A stretch of 64,000 nucleotides of DNA from Paenacidovorax monticola (GCF_014489595.1 NZ_CP060790.1:434001-498000), one strand, 5' to 3'. Counted from the first letter of the stretch, positions 46,587-55,890 are shown. Translations and numbers: made by a program. Notes: generated from the sequence alone by a model not told the origin.

Positions 46587-46991
46587 TTACCGGCGAGCAG
46601 GCGCGCGCAGGCCGCACTTGGGCGTATCGTTGGCGCGCCGCAGATAGGCGATGAGGTCGGCGCGGTCCTGGGGATCGGGCACGCCGTCGTAGGTCATCGT
46701 GGTGCCTGGCACGGTCTTCAGCGGCTGGGCCAGGAACCGGTCGAGCATGGCCTCGTCCCAGGTGATGCGCGAGTCCTTCATGGCCTGGGAGTAGGCGAAT
46801 CCCGGCACGCTGCCTGCGCGCCGTCCCAGCAGGCCGCAGTGGCGCGGCCCCACCCGGTCGTAGGCGAGCGCGTGGCAGGCCAGGCAGCGTGCGTAGACCT
46901 GCTCGCCGTGCAGGGCATCGGGCGCGGCCTGTGCAGCCTCCATGGCCGCCAGGGCCAGCGCGCCCGCCAGCCAGCGACGCAGGCCCGTCAT
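46587..46991 (-). CDS. Class I c-type cytochrome
   Basis: 134 residues with signal peptide (GLRRWLAGALALAAMEAAQA), haem motif CLACH, and a Met ligand in PGTTMTYDGVPD, resembling cytochrome c2/c-type electron carriers. The spacing of haem motif to Met and the C-terminal AYLRR helix fit a mitochondrial-type class I fold. Two extra Cys (GPRHCGLLG and PKCGL) are unusual. It overlaps the ferritin-like gene (ATGA) and is likely its electron partner. Confidence 0.9.
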   Translation of the reverse strand: MTGLRRWLAGALALAAMEAAQAAPDALHGEQVYARCLACHALAYDRVGPRHCGLLGRRAGSVPGFAYSQAMKDSRITWDEAMLDRFLAQPLKTVPGTTMTYDGVPDPQDRADLIAYLRRANDTPKCGLRAPARR

Positions 46992-47557
46992 GACATGAAG
47001 GCCGAGGGCACGGGCACTTCGCCCAGGGCCTGGCGCAGGATGGCCCAGTGCATGGCCTCGTCGCCCAGAATGCTGGCGGCGGCCTTGGCCAGATCGCGGT
47101 GGCCGAACAGGGGCACGGCACCCAGGTAGGCACTCACCGCGCCTTGCTCCAGCTGGGCCGCGAAGCGCAGCACATCGGCCTGCGACTTCAACTGGTCCAC
47201 GGGGAAGTTGTGGCGGGACGGAGCGAGCGCAGGCTTGCCGCCGAGCTTCTCCACGGTCTTGGCCAGCAGGTCGGCGTGTTCCTTGTGGTGCCCCTGGAAG
47301 GTCACGGCGATGTCCAGCACGGGCTTTTGCAGCAGTTGGCTTTCTGCTCCCAACTGGTAGGCCGCAATGGCTTCCAGCTCGGCGCCGAGCGCGGTGTTGA
47401 GGATTTGGATGTCGTGGGCGACACCGCCGCCGGCTTGCGCGGCCAGCGCATCCTGGCCGGCCAGCAGGGCGACCGCAGTACCGGAAAGCGCCAGGCCGGA
47501 CTGGCTGAGAAAGAGGCGGCGGGCCGTCGCGGGGTGGGGCATCTGCAGGAAGGACAT
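46988..47557 (-). CDS. Tat-exported ferritin-like (diiron?) protein
   Basis: 189 residues. Twin-arginine signal (ARRLFLSQSGLALSG, cleavage near DALAAQ), then a four-helix bundle with ELEAIAAY, HHKEHADLL, LEQGAVSAY and DEAMHWAIL. The Glu and ExxH residues have the order of a ferritin-like diiron centre. Folded export by Tat fits a cofactor protein. It is translationally coupled to the cytochrome c, so a periplasmic redox pair is likely. GGAG precedes ATG 47557. Exact reaction unknown (DUF4439-type). Confidence 0.8.
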   Translation of the reverse strand: MSFLQMPHPATARRLFLSQSGLALSGTAVALLAGQDALAAQAGGGVAHDIQILNTALGAELEAIAAYQLGAESQLLQKPVLDIAVTFQGHHKEHADLLAKTVEKLGGKPALAPSRHNFPVDQLKSQADVLRFAAQLEQGAVSAYLGAVPLFGHRDLAKAAASILGDEAMHWAILRQALGEVPVPSAFMS

Positions 47558-47724
47558 GGCAATCTCCGGTGGGGTTTGGGGGAGGAGCCACCACCGCGCC
47601 CGGACCATGGGTCCGGCCCGCGCTGCGAGCGACTCTGCCCATTGGATGGAGTGCCTGTTTGCCACGTTCCAGCGCAGCAGGGGCGAGGCTTTCGCGTGGC
47701 TTGTCCCGCCGCGCTATGGGGCCG

Positions 47725-49080
47725 CTAGGCCCAGTGCAGCAACAAGGATATGCAACTGCGCAACTCGTTGCTCAGCAGCGACCGCTCGGAGGACATGGCG
47801 CGCAGTGCGGAGAGGGTGACCCATGCCCCGGAGTTGCCCAGCTGCTCGGCTGCCTCCGTGGGCAGTTCCACGATCTCGTAGCGTGCCACGGAGTCCTTGA
47901 AGCGTCCCCCTTCGTCCGATTGGCGCACGGAGAGGTGGGCCCGCGCGCCGCAGGCGTCGATCGCCGCGACCAGGGCGTCGGGGTTCGCATGGCCGAGCCC
48001 GGTCAGCAGCGACGGGCCGAACTGGGCACGCTCGGTAAACCCGGGCTCCACGCTGGGATGGAGCAGGAACTGCAGCACACCATCGCGCCGGGTGCAGACC
48101 AGCACGGCGCGGCCTTCCGCGCGATTGGTCAGCAAGGGCTGGCACCAGTGCCTGACTTCGCGGTCCGCACTGTGCACCCGAAAGGGCCGGACCACGGGAT
48201 CGGTTCGGGGCTGCTCGCATTCAATCGCCCAGTCGTTGCATTGCCAGCCTGGCAGTGCCTGCAAGGGAACTGCGGACACCTGCAACGCGCAGGTTTCACG
48301 AACTTCAATCAGCTTCGCCACGGCCGCTGCATGGCCTGATGCCGGCAAGGACACTTCGAAGGACTGGAGCAACTGCTCGCCAAACCCGCCCTGGTGGCGC
48401 CAGACCGCAAACGGCCCTGCACCATCGGCGTCGCACAGCAGGGTCCAGTCCGCGCAGCACAGTACCGAGCGGGCGTCGGTATTGAACATGAAATCCTGGG
48501 CCAGGGCCTGGCGCACCTCGCCGGCCTGGAACCACTGCCACGCGTCTTGGACCGGGGCTTTGAACTGGGGCGGCACCTCGACAACCATGTTGCGGTTGTA
48601 TTTGCCCAGAAAGCGGTCCCCTTGTTCGGACTGTTCCACATCGGCTATGCGCCGGCCCATGCCTGCGCCATCGGTGAACAGCTCGATCATCTCGGTCGGT
48701 CGCCCCCCATGCACGCGCAGGTAGTTGCTCTGTGTGGCCTGCACCGAGGGGCCGATCTGCGTGCCGCCGATGTTGCCGGGCTCGGTCTTGGCCTGCAGCA
48801 GCCATTCCCATCCCGCCTTGCCGCGCCTGACGACGAAGCCCAGGATGCCAATTTCAGGCTGATCGATGATGGGCAACGCCAGCCCTTTCAGGTGGGGTGG
48901 GCCATCATCACAGTGCAGGCCCACGACGGAGAAGAACCTTCCGGTCGAGTGCTGGAGGACGCCATCGACGAAAGACCATTCCAGGCACTGGCTGAAGGGG
49001 ATGTGTTCGACCACGAGCCCGCTGTGTTCCCGGCATCGGGCGAGCCAGCGAGCGATGGCGTTCGCGGATGGCTCAGGCAT
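47725..49080 (-). CDS. NDP-hexose 2,3-dehydratase family protein
   Basis: 451 residues made of two related halves. The signature is clear: RFFSVVGL, WEWLLQAKTEPGNIGGTQIG, PSVQATQSNYLRVHGG; the second half repeats the pattern (WCQPLLTNRAEGRAVLVC, LHPSVEPGFTERAQFGPSLL). Family members (EvaA, TylX3, SpnO type) remove water from NDP-4-keto-6-deoxyhexose in making 2,6-dideoxysugars of antibiotics. The second half is more diverged from the PTVQAT core. It overlaps a glycosyltransferase gene by 8 bases; no other deoxysugar genes are nearby. Confidence 0.85.
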   Translation of the reverse strand: MPEPSANAIARWLARCREHSGLVVEHIPFSQCLEWSFVDGVLQHSTGRFFSVVGLHCDDGPPHLKGLALPIIDQPEIGILGFVVRRGKAGWEWLLQAKTEPGNIGGTQIGPSVQATQSNYLRVHGGRPTEMIELFTDGAGMGRRIADVEQSEQGDRFLGKYNRNMVVEVPPQFKAPVQDAWQWFQAGEVRQALAQDFMFNTDARSVLCCADWTLLCDADGAGPFAVWRHQGGFGEQLLQSFEVSLPASGHAAAVAKLIEVRETCALQVSAVPLQALPGWQCNDWAIECEQPRTDPVVRPFRVHSADREVRHWCQPLLTNRAEGRAVLVCTRRDGVLQFLLHPSVEPGFTERAQFGPSLLTGLGHANPDALVAAIDACGARAHLSVRQSDEGGRFKDSVARYEIVELPTEAAEQLGNSGAWVTLSALRAMSSERSLLSNELRSCISLLLHWA

Positions 49081-50140
49081 CGTCGCTCCAGCCTTGTTCG
49101 CGCAGGGCCTGCGCCACGTGTTGTGTGACCTGCTGGACCCTGGGCGGGGTGAGGTTCTCCTCGCCCGTGCGATGCTTCAGCGCCCAGTGCCAGCGCATGC
49201 CCCTGACCAGCCCCAGTTCGGCGCAAAGCCATGCATACGAGTCCAGGCCGGTCTTCAGAAAGTAGGCCGCGTTGCTGGGGGATACCAGAAGCTTGCTCAG
49301 CCGCTGCACATCAGGGTGTGTAATGGGGGCGACGTCCAGATCCATGCGGTGTCCCACGGCCCCCGGCTTGGCGAGGAGCGTGGACAGCTGGGCAGACAGT
49401 TCCTGCAGGCGCACCGGGTTCGAGATGGCCTGAAGCACCGCCTCCTGCGGCAAGGCCGATGTGTCGTATCTCCGCTGGGGAGACTGCTGCGACCATTGGT
49501 TCTCGAACTTGATGCTGGTAACGCCGATTCCCGTGAGCAGCCGGGCTCCCGCGCGGCAGGCACGCAGGACCCAGTCCTGGATGGGCGGGCGAAACAGTTC
49601 CGCCGAACTGCGCCAGGGCCCCACTTTCTCCGCCAGTTTGCGCGTGATGACCCACGCGCTCACGGGCTCGACGCAGTGGAAGCCCGATAGGAAGACCTTG
49701 TTGAAGTTGAGCGAGGGTGGCGACACCGTGGCGATCGGCGGTAGCGTGTCCAGGCTGGAGGTTCCCTCCCACACCCAGGCCGATCGTCCAATGAAGAAGT
49801 CGGCCCCGTTCTTGTCGAGCTCCCGGCATGCGGCTTCCAGGTGCGAGGGAAGCCACAGGTCGTCGTGGTTCAGGAACGCAATGCGCTCGGTTTGCGCACA
49901 GGCCATGCCTGCGGAATTCGGCTGCGCCTGCTCGCCGCAACGCCATGGCAGATTGACATAGCGGATGCGTGGATCGCTGAGGAAAGGTGCCATCGCGGCG
50001 GCGGTTTCATCGCCGCATCCATCACCGATGACCAGCAGCCGCCAGTGCGGCATGGTTTGCAGCAGAACCGACTGGACCGCACAGGCGAGCGTTCCGGGGC
50101 GGCCATAGGTGGCCAGCACTACCGTGACAGCGGGTTTCAA
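49073..50140 (-). CDS. Family 2 glycosyltransferase
   Basis: 355 residues. GT-A fold: VTVVLATYGRPGTLACAVQS, VIGDGCGDETAAAMA, FLNHDDLWLPSHL (DxD-like DD), and an extra C-terminal region. It adds a sugar to an unknown acceptor and precedes the 2,3-dehydratase in a two-gene operon. It probably uses or works with the sugar made by that enzyme. A candidate FNR-type site is at 50183. Confidence 0.85.
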   Translation of the reverse strand: MKPAVTVVLATYGRPGTLACAVQSVLLQTMPHWRLLVIGDGCGDETAAAMAPFLSDPRIRYVNLPWRCGEQAQPNSAGMACAQTERIAFLNHDDLWLPSHLEAACRELDKNGADFFIGRSAWVWEGTSSLDTLPPIATVSPPSLNFNKVFLSGFHCVEPVSAWVITRKLAEKVGPWRSSAELFRPPIQDWVLRACRAGARLLTGIGVTSIKFENQWSQQSPQRRYDTSALPQEAVLQAISNPVRLQELSAQLSTLLAKPGAVGHRMDLDVAPITHPDVQRLSKLLVSPSNAAYFLKTGLDSYAWLCAELGLVRGMRWHWALKHRTGEENLTPPRVQQVTQHVAQALREQGWSDDA

Positions 50141-50431
50141 GTAAATCCTCGTGGGGCTTGGTATTGTTTTTTGAGTGTTTCATTTGATCCAGGTCAATGC
50201 AATGGGATGAAAACCCCTGGTGCGATGCCCGGAATTCCCCGTGCCGGGGAGGCGCCGGAAACGCTCCGTCTGGGAGCGCAGGAGCGCCTGGTGCAAGGGC
50301 CGGCATGGACGGCCTGAATGCACGCTGCGCATTGTGTTGGGGGAGGGGCCGAACGGCGTGCGGCATAGTTCACGGATCCGTCGGCCGGAATGTATCAAAA
50401 TGTACGGGCGTTCACGCCCGCGAAGGCCCGT
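50141..50431. other. Intergenic region before the glycosyltransferase operon
   Basis: About 290 bases. It contains the promoter of the glycosyltransferase-dehydratase operon (AT-rich part at 50160-50200) and the end of the LysR gene at 50432. No gene seen. Confidence 0.4.
50183..50196. promoter_or_regulatory. FNR/Anr-like box upstream of the glycosyltransferase
   Basis: TTGATCCAGGTCAA matches the FNR consensus TTGAT-N4-ATCAA at 9 of 10 positions. It is 43 bases upstream of the start codon on the minus strand. A chance match is possible. Confidence 0.4.
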
Positions 50432-51316
50432 CTACCTTGCCCGTACCATCGCCATCAGCAACTGGGTCAAGCGCTGCTGCATCCACAGCGCCGTGGGATG
50501 CAGCGCCGGGCCCTGTTGCCACAGCATGCGTACCGTGAGCGGCGATAGCGCCAGTTCCTCGCACACCAGCGGCTGCAGGTGGGGACCCAGGTCGCCGTAT
50601 TCGGCGATGTTCACGGGCAGGATGGCCCAGCCCAGTCCGTCGGCCACCATTTCCGCGATCACGTAGAAGCTGTCCGAGCGCCAGACGCTGGGGCTGAGCA
50701 CGGTGTCCTCCACCCCCTCGATGTGCATCAGCAGCTGGCGGTGCTCCGCCAGCGCCTTGCGCGTGACGGGCTTGCCCTGCGCCAGCACGTGGTCCTTGGC
50801 CACGCACACGATCTGGGGCACGCTGCCGATGTGGTGCTGTGCGAAATGGGCCGCCGCCGGGCCGCGGTCGAACTGGAAGGCGATCTGCGCGCGCTGCTGG
50901 GCCACATGCTCGGCCACCTCCGAGGCCGTACCATTGAGCACGGTGAGTTCCAGTGCCGGGGCGCGTGCGGCGAGTTCCTTGAGCAGCTGCGCCAGCGGCA
51001 CGTAGGGCAGCGCCTCATCGAGCCCGACGGCCAGCTTGGCCGTCTGACCGCCCGACAGCGCGCGGGCGCGGTATTCGAGGGCCTGGGCCTGGCGCAGCAG
51101 TTCGCGGGCCTCCAGCAGCATCACCTCGCCCTCTGCGGTCAAGCGTACGTTGCGCCCCGAGCGGTCGAAGAGCTCCAGCCCCAGATCCGCCTCCAGCAGG
51201 GCGACGGCGGTGCTCACGGCCGACTGCGCGCGTCCCAGCCGGCGTGCGGCCTCGGTCATCGACCCCGCCTCCGCAGTCGCCACAAAATGCTTCAAGCGCT
51301 CGATGGTCCATTCCAT
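50432..51316 (-). CDS. LysR-family regulator
   Basis: 294 residues: winged helix (RLKHFVATAEAGSMTEAARR, LGRAQSAVSTAVALLEADLG) and inducer domain (KLAVGLDEALPYVPLAQLL). The upstream DNA has a 9-bp-arm inverted repeat with TnA character (51328-51357), but the region divergent from it holds no clear gene, so its target may be lost or remote. Confidence 0.9.
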   Translation of the reverse strand: MEWTIERLKHFVATAEAGSMTEAARRLGRAQSAVSTAVALLEADLGLELFDRSGRNVRLTAEGEVMLLEARELLRQAQALEYRARALSGGQTAKLAVGLDEALPYVPLAQLLKELAARAPALELTVLNGTASEVAEHVAQQRAQIAFQFDRGPAAAHFAQHHIGSVPQIVCVAKDHVLAQGKPVTRKALAEHRQLLMHIEGVEDTVLSPSVWRSDSFYVIAEMVADGLGWAILPVNIAEYGDLGPHLQPLVCEELALSPLTVRMLWQQGPALHPTALWMQQRLTQLLMAMVRAR

Positions 51317-51327
51317 ATATCAATATT

Positions 51328-51357
51328 ATTGATTTAATTGGAATTTTTTAAATCAAT
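51328..51357. promoter_or_regulatory. LysR-type operator candidate
   Basis: ATTGATTTA, 12 bases, TAAATCAAT: perfect 9-bp arms in AT-rich DNA just upstream of the LysR start. Fits a LysR recognition site. Confidence 0.55.
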
Positions 51358-51370
51358 AAATAGATTAATC

Positions 51371-51578
51371 ATGGGGTTTATCGCCACCGAGTCCACCCTG
51401 GCGAAGGTGCCGATCCATGCTCCGCCGGCATTCCACGCCATCGGCATGACGGTGTTCTGCGCGGCCTTGCCACTGAAGGCGGCCGACTGCGCTGCCCGTG
51501 GCCGTGGCCCTGTGGGGGCTGCGGCTGGGGCGTGCCCGCCAGGCCTGGGGCCTGCAGCGGGCGCCGCGGCTGGGCGGA
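51371..51578. other. Spacer with a possible gene remnant
   Basis: From ATG 51371 the plus-strand frame reads MGFIATESTLAKVPIHAPPA and then drifts into low-complexity GC-rich translation that overlaps the end of the RND gene. It is placed where a LysR-controlled gene should begin. It may be the 5' remnant of a lost gene, but I cannot identify it. Confidence 0.25.
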
Positions 51579-54500
51579 CTAGGGGCGGGCGGTGCTGGGC
51601 GACAGGTGGCCTGCACGTTGCCGCTGCCGGCGAGGCTGCAGGGGGAACACCCTGCCGACGGCCACGAAGAACAGCGGCACGAAGAAGATCGCAAGCACCG
51701 TCGCCGTGATGATCCCGCCCAGGACGCCGGTGCCGATGGCGTTCTGTGCGCCCGAGGCGGCCCCCGAGGCAAAGGCCAGCGGGAGCACGCCCACGCCGAA
51801 TGCCAGCGAGGTCATCACGATGGGCCGCAGCCGCAGCCGGGCCGCCTCCGTGGCGGCTTCCAGCAGGGACAGGCCTTCGGCGTGCAGGTCCTTGGCCACT
51901 TCGACGATCAGGATCGCGTTCTTTGCCGAGAGGCCGATCGTGGTGATGAGCCCGACCTTGAGGTAGATGTCGTTGGGCATGCCGCGCAGCGTCACCCCGA
52001 GCGCGGCGCCAAGCAGTCCCAGGGGCACGACCAGCAGGACCGCCAGCGGGATCGACCAGCTCTCATAGAGCGCGGCCAGCGCCAGGAACACGACGAGCAC
52101 CGTGAGCGCGAACAGCATGGGGGCCTGTGCACCCGACTGGCGCTCTTCCAGCGACTGCCCGGACCACGCGTGGCCCACGCCGGCCGGCAGCGTGGCTGCG
52201 ATGCGCTCCATGGCGCCCATGGCCTCGCCACTGCTGTGGCCGGGGGCGGCCGAGCCATTGATGGTGAACGACGGGAACCCGTTGTAGCGGGTGAGCTGGG
52301 GCGGCCCCAGCGACCAGTGCAGCCGGGCGAAGGCGGACAGGGGCACCATGCCGCCCTCGGCGTTGCGCACATGCAGCTTCGTCACGTCCTGCGGGTCAAG
52401 CCGGTGGCGGCCGTCGGCCTGCACGATCACGCGGCGCACCTGCGCGCCGTGCATGAAGTCGCCCACGTAGTCGGAGCCGAACATGACAGCCAGGGTGGCG
52501 TTGATCTCGCCCATGGATACGCCCAGGGCCGAGGCCTTCGCGCGGTCGATGTCGAGCTTGAGGTGCGGAGCGTCCTGCGCGCCGGCGAACATCAGTTCCG
52601 CGAGCGCAGGACTCTTGAGCCCTTCGGCCAGCAGCTTCTCGCGCGCGGCGGCGAAGGCCGCATGGCCCATGCCGCCGCGGTCCTGCAGCCGGAAGTCGAA
52701 CCCGCCCGTCGAGCCCAGGTCGGGCAGGGCGGGGGAGTTCATGGCGAACACCGTGGTGTTCGGCGTGTCCGCGAAGCGCGCGTTGATGCGCGCGATGATC
52801 GCCTGCACCTGGTCCTGCGTGCCCTTGCGCTGGCCCCAGTCCCGCAGGGTGATGTAGATCATGCCCCCGTTGGCGCCCTCGCCATGCAGGTTGTAGCCGC
52901 CCAGCGCGAAGGTGTAGGCCGATGGCTCTTCCTGCCGGATGTACTCCTCGACCTGGCGCACGCTTTCCATGGTTTCGGCCAGGGGCGTGCCCTGCGGTCG
53001 GATCACCATCGCCATGAAGTTGCCCTGGTCCTCGTCCGGCAGGAACGCCGTGGGCAGCCGCGCGAGCAGCAGCACGGCGATCGCGCTCAATGCGCCGTAG
53101 ATGGCCAGCCAGCGCAGGGGCCTGGCCAGTACCGTGCCGACGCGGCCCGTGTAGCGCTGCGTGGTGCGGGCGACGAACCGGTTGAACGCGCCGAAGAAGC
53201 CGCGCTTCTCGTGGTGATCGTCCGCCACGGGGCGCAGCAGCGTGGCGCACAGCGCGGGCGTGAGCGACAGCGCCAGAAAGGCCGAGAAGCCGATCGAGAC
53301 CGCCAGCGTGAGGGCGAACTGCCGGTAGATGTTGCCGACCGCGCCGCCAAAGAGCGCCATGGGCACGAACACCGAGGTCAGCACGACCGTGATGCCGATG
53401 ATGGCGCCACTGATCTGGCCCATGGCCTTGATGGTGGCGCGGTAGGGTGAGAGCCGCTCCTCGACCATGAGGCGCTCCACGTTCTCCACGACCACGATGG
53501 CGTCGTCCACCAGGATGCCGATCGCCAGCACCATGCCGAACATCGTCAGCACGTTGATCGAGAAGCCGGCGGCAAGCATCACGCCGAAGGTGCCCAGCAG
53601 CGCCACGGGCACCACCAGCGTGGGGATCAGCGTGGCGCGCAGGTTCTGCATGAACAGGAACATCACGATGAAGACCAGCGCTCCAGCCTCGGCCAGCGTG
53701 GTCAGCACCTTCTGGATGGACACGCGCACGAACGACGAGGTCTCGTACGGAATCTGGTAAGCCACCCCCGCGGGAAAGAACTTCGCGAGGTCGTCCATCG
53801 TCTGGCGCACGCGCTGCTCGGTGGCCACCGCGTTCGAGCCGGGCGCGAGCTTGATGCCCATGCCGGTTGCGGTCTTGCCGTTCACGTACGACGGGTAGTT
53901 GTAGTCGTTGCCGCCGAACTCGACGCGCGCGACATCGCGCAGGAGCAGCGTGGCGCCGTCGGCGCGCGCGCGCAGCGCGATGGCGCCGAAGTCGGCGGGT
54001 GTCTGTAGCGGCGCGTCGGCCAGCACGGAGGCCGCGATGGGGGCACTGTCGGGCACGGCGCTGCGGCCGATGTCGCCCACGGTCACGCGCGCGTTGTGGG
54101 CGCGCACGGCCGAGACGATGTCGGAGGCCGTGAGCCCCTGTCCGGCCATCTTGACCGGATCGGGCCAGATGCGCATGGCGTGTTCCGCGCCCCAGAACTG
54201 CACCTTGCCCACGCCCTCCACGCGCCTCAGAGCCTGCACCACGTTGGCCGACGCGTACTCGCCGAGCTGCACTGCGTTGAGGCGGCCGTCCTCGGAGGTG
54301 AGCGAGACCACGAGCTGGATGTTGTCTGCGGCCTTTTCGACCGAGATGCCGTCGCGCCGCACGGGCTCGGGCAGGCGCGCCTCGACGGTCTTGAGGCGGT
54401 TCTGCACCTCGACCGCGGCCAGGTCGGCGTTGATGCCCTGCCTGAAGGTGAGCGCGAGCGATGCCGAGCCGGTGCTGCTGGTCGCCGAGGTGTACATCAG

Positions 54501-54722
54501 GCCGGGCGCGCCGTTCATCTCGCGCTCGATGATGGCGGTGACGGATTCCTCGACGACCTTCGCCGAGGCGCCCGGATACGCCGCATAGATGCTGACAACG
54601 GGCGGCGCGATGTCCGGATACTGGGCCACCGGCAGCGCGCGGATGGCGAAGGCACCGCCCAGCATGATGAGCAGCGAGATCACCCAGGCGAAGACCGGGC
54701 GATCGATGAAGAAACGGGCCAT
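51579..54722 (-). CDS. RND multidrug efflux transporter, inner-membrane pump (HAE1/AcrB family)
   Basis: 1047 residues. N-terminus MARFFIDRPVFAWVISLLIM is classical HAE1. Twelve helices in two halves; the proton relay residues occur in GMVLAIGILVDDAIVVVENV (adjacent Asp pair) with the matching Lys in the second half (GLSAKNAILIVEVA). It exports drugs or toxic compounds using proton influx, as a trimer. It follows the fusion protein gene by 13 bases. No outer-membrane channel or regulator gene is adjacent. Confidence 0.95.
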   Translation of the reverse strand: MARFFIDRPVFAWVISLLIMLGGAFAIRALPVAQYPDIAPPVVSIYAAYPGASAKVVEESVTAIIEREMNGAPGLMYTSATSSTGSASLALTFRQGINADLAAVEVQNRLKTVEARLPEPVRRDGISVEKAADNIQLVVSLTSEDGRLNAVQLGEYASANVVQALRRVEGVGKVQFWGAEHAMRIWPDPVKMAGQGLTASDIVSAVRAHNARVTVGDIGRSAVPDSAPIAASVLADAPLQTPADFGAIALRARADGATLLLRDVARVEFGGNDYNYPSYVNGKTATGMGIKLAPGSNAVATEQRVRQTMDDLAKFFPAGVAYQIPYETSSFVRVSIQKVLTTLAEAGALVFIVMFLFMQNLRATLIPTLVVPVALLGTFGVMLAAGFSINVLTMFGMVLAIGILVDDAIVVVENVERLMVEERLSPYRATIKAMGQISGAIIGITVVLTSVFVPMALFGGAVGNIYRQFALTLAVSIGFSAFLALSLTPALCATLLRPVADDHHEKRGFFGAFNRFVARTTQRYTGRVGTVLARPLRWLAIYGALSAIAVLLLARLPTAFLPDEDQGNFMAMVIRPQGTPLAETMESVRQVEEYIRQEEPSAYTFALGGYNLHGEGANGGMIYITLRDWGQRKGTQDQVQAIIARINARFADTPNTTVFAMNSPALPDLGSTGGFDFRLQDRGGMGHAAFAAAREKLLAEGLKSPALAELMFAGAQDAPHLKLDIDRAKASALGVSMGEINATLAVMFGSDYVGDFMHGAQVRRVIVQADGRHRLDPQDVTKLHVRNAEGGMVPLSAFARLHWSLGPPQLTRYNGFPSFTINGSAAPGHSSGEAMGAMERIAATLPAGVGHAWSGQSLEERQSGAQAPMLFALTVLVVFLALAALYESWSIPLAVLLVVPLGLLGAALGVTLRGMPNDIYLKVGLITTIGLSAKNAILIVEVAKDLHAEGLSLLEAATEAARLRLRPIVMTSLAFGVGVLPLAFASGAASGAQNAIGTGVLGGIITATVLAIFFVPLFFVAVGRVFPLQPRRQRQRAGHLSPSTARP

Positions 54723-54735
54723 GGGATTCGGTGTG

Positions 54736-55890
54736 TCAGGATTTCGGAGCCGAGGGGGCGGCAGCGGACGCTGCCGCAGGCTCGACCGCCTTGACGGCGG
54801 CGCCTTCCTCGAACTGGGCCGGGTTGTGGGTCACGACGCGCTCGCCGCCTTGCAGCCCGTGGGTGACCTGCCAGTCGCGCCCCCGCATGTCGCGGGTCTC
54901 GACGGCCACGTCGCGGATCTTGCCGTCGTCGCCCACCACCTTCACGATCGCGCGGTCGGCCGTGCGCAGCACGGTGTCGCGTGGCACGAGGATGGCGCTG
55001 CGTTCGACTGCGTGCCGCAGGCCGATGCGCACGTAGGCTCCGGGCAGCAGATCGTGCCCGGGGTTGGGGAACACCGCGCGCATCGCCACGGTGTCGGTGG
55101 CGGGATCGACGGCCAGGTCGGCGAACAGCAGCTTGCCCTTGTGCGGGTAGGGCGTGCCGTCCGCTCGCAGCAGGGTGACTTCCACGTCTTCCCTCGCCAG
55201 GCGCGAGGCGCGCCCGGTCTGCACGGCGCGGCCCAGGGCCTCGACGTCGGCCGCAGGCTGCGAGAAGTTCACATAGATGGGGTCGATCTGCTCCACGGAC
55301 GTGAGGGGCGTGGCCTGGTCCTGTCCGACCAGGGCGCCTTCGGTGACGAGGGCCCGGCGTGCGCGTCCCTGGATGGGCGCCGTGACCGTGGTGTAGCCCA
55401 GTTGGAGTTCGGCTCGGGCCAGTTCCGCCCGCGCGGACTGCACGGCCGCACGGGTCTGCTGCTCCTCGGCGACGGCCTGGAGGTGCTCGCGCCGGCTCAC
55501 GGCATCGGTCTCGACCAGGGTCTCGTAGCGCGTCCGCTTGTCGGCGGCGGCCAGCAGTGCGGCCTGGGCCTGGGCCAGGGCTCCGGCGGCGGCATCGCGC
55601 GCGGCCCTGAGGGGCGCCGGGTCGATGCGGAACAGCACGGCACCCTGGCGCACTTCCTGGCCCTCGTCGTAGGTGCGCGCCGTGACGATGCCGGACACGC
55701 GTGCGCGCACCTCGGCCCGGCGGTAGGCCTCGAGCCGGCCGGGCAGTTCGACCGCCAGCGGCAGGGACTGCGCGCGCACGGTGGTCACCACGGCATCGCG
55801 CGGCTGCACGGCGGCTTCGGTGGGTGCCTTGTCCGTGCAGCCTGCGAGGAGCAGGGCTGCAAAGAGCATCGGGGCAGGAGGGCGGGGCAC
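54736..55890 (-). CDS. RND efflux periplasmic adaptor (AcrA-type lipoprotein)
   Basis: 384 residues. Lipobox FAALLLAGC, then the barrel-sandwich domain (ELPGRLEAYRRAEVRARVSG), a coiled-coil hairpin (about 100-160), and beta-barrel and membrane-proximal domains (IDPIYVNFSQPAADVEALGR, PNPGHDLLPGAYVRIGL). It bridges the inner-membrane pump to an outer-membrane channel and is encoded directly before it. Confidence 0.94.
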   Translation of the reverse strand: MPRPPAPMLFAALLLAGCTDKAPTEAAVQPRDAVVTTVRAQSLPLAVELPGRLEAYRRAEVRARVSGIVTARTYDEGQEVRQGAVLFRIDPAPLRAARDAAAGALAQAQAALLAAADKRTRYETLVETDAVSRREHLQAVAEEQQTRAAVQSARAELARAELQLGYTTVTAPIQGRARRALVTEGALVGQDQATPLTSVEQIDPIYVNFSQPAADVEALGRAVQTGRASRLAREDVEVTLLRADGTPYPHKGKLLFADLAVDPATDTVAMRAVFPNPGHDLLPGAYVRIGLRHAVERSAILVPRDTVLRTADRAIVKVVGDDGKIRDVAVETRDMRGRDWQVTHGLQGGERVVTHNPAQFEEGAAVKAVEPAAASAAAPSAPKS

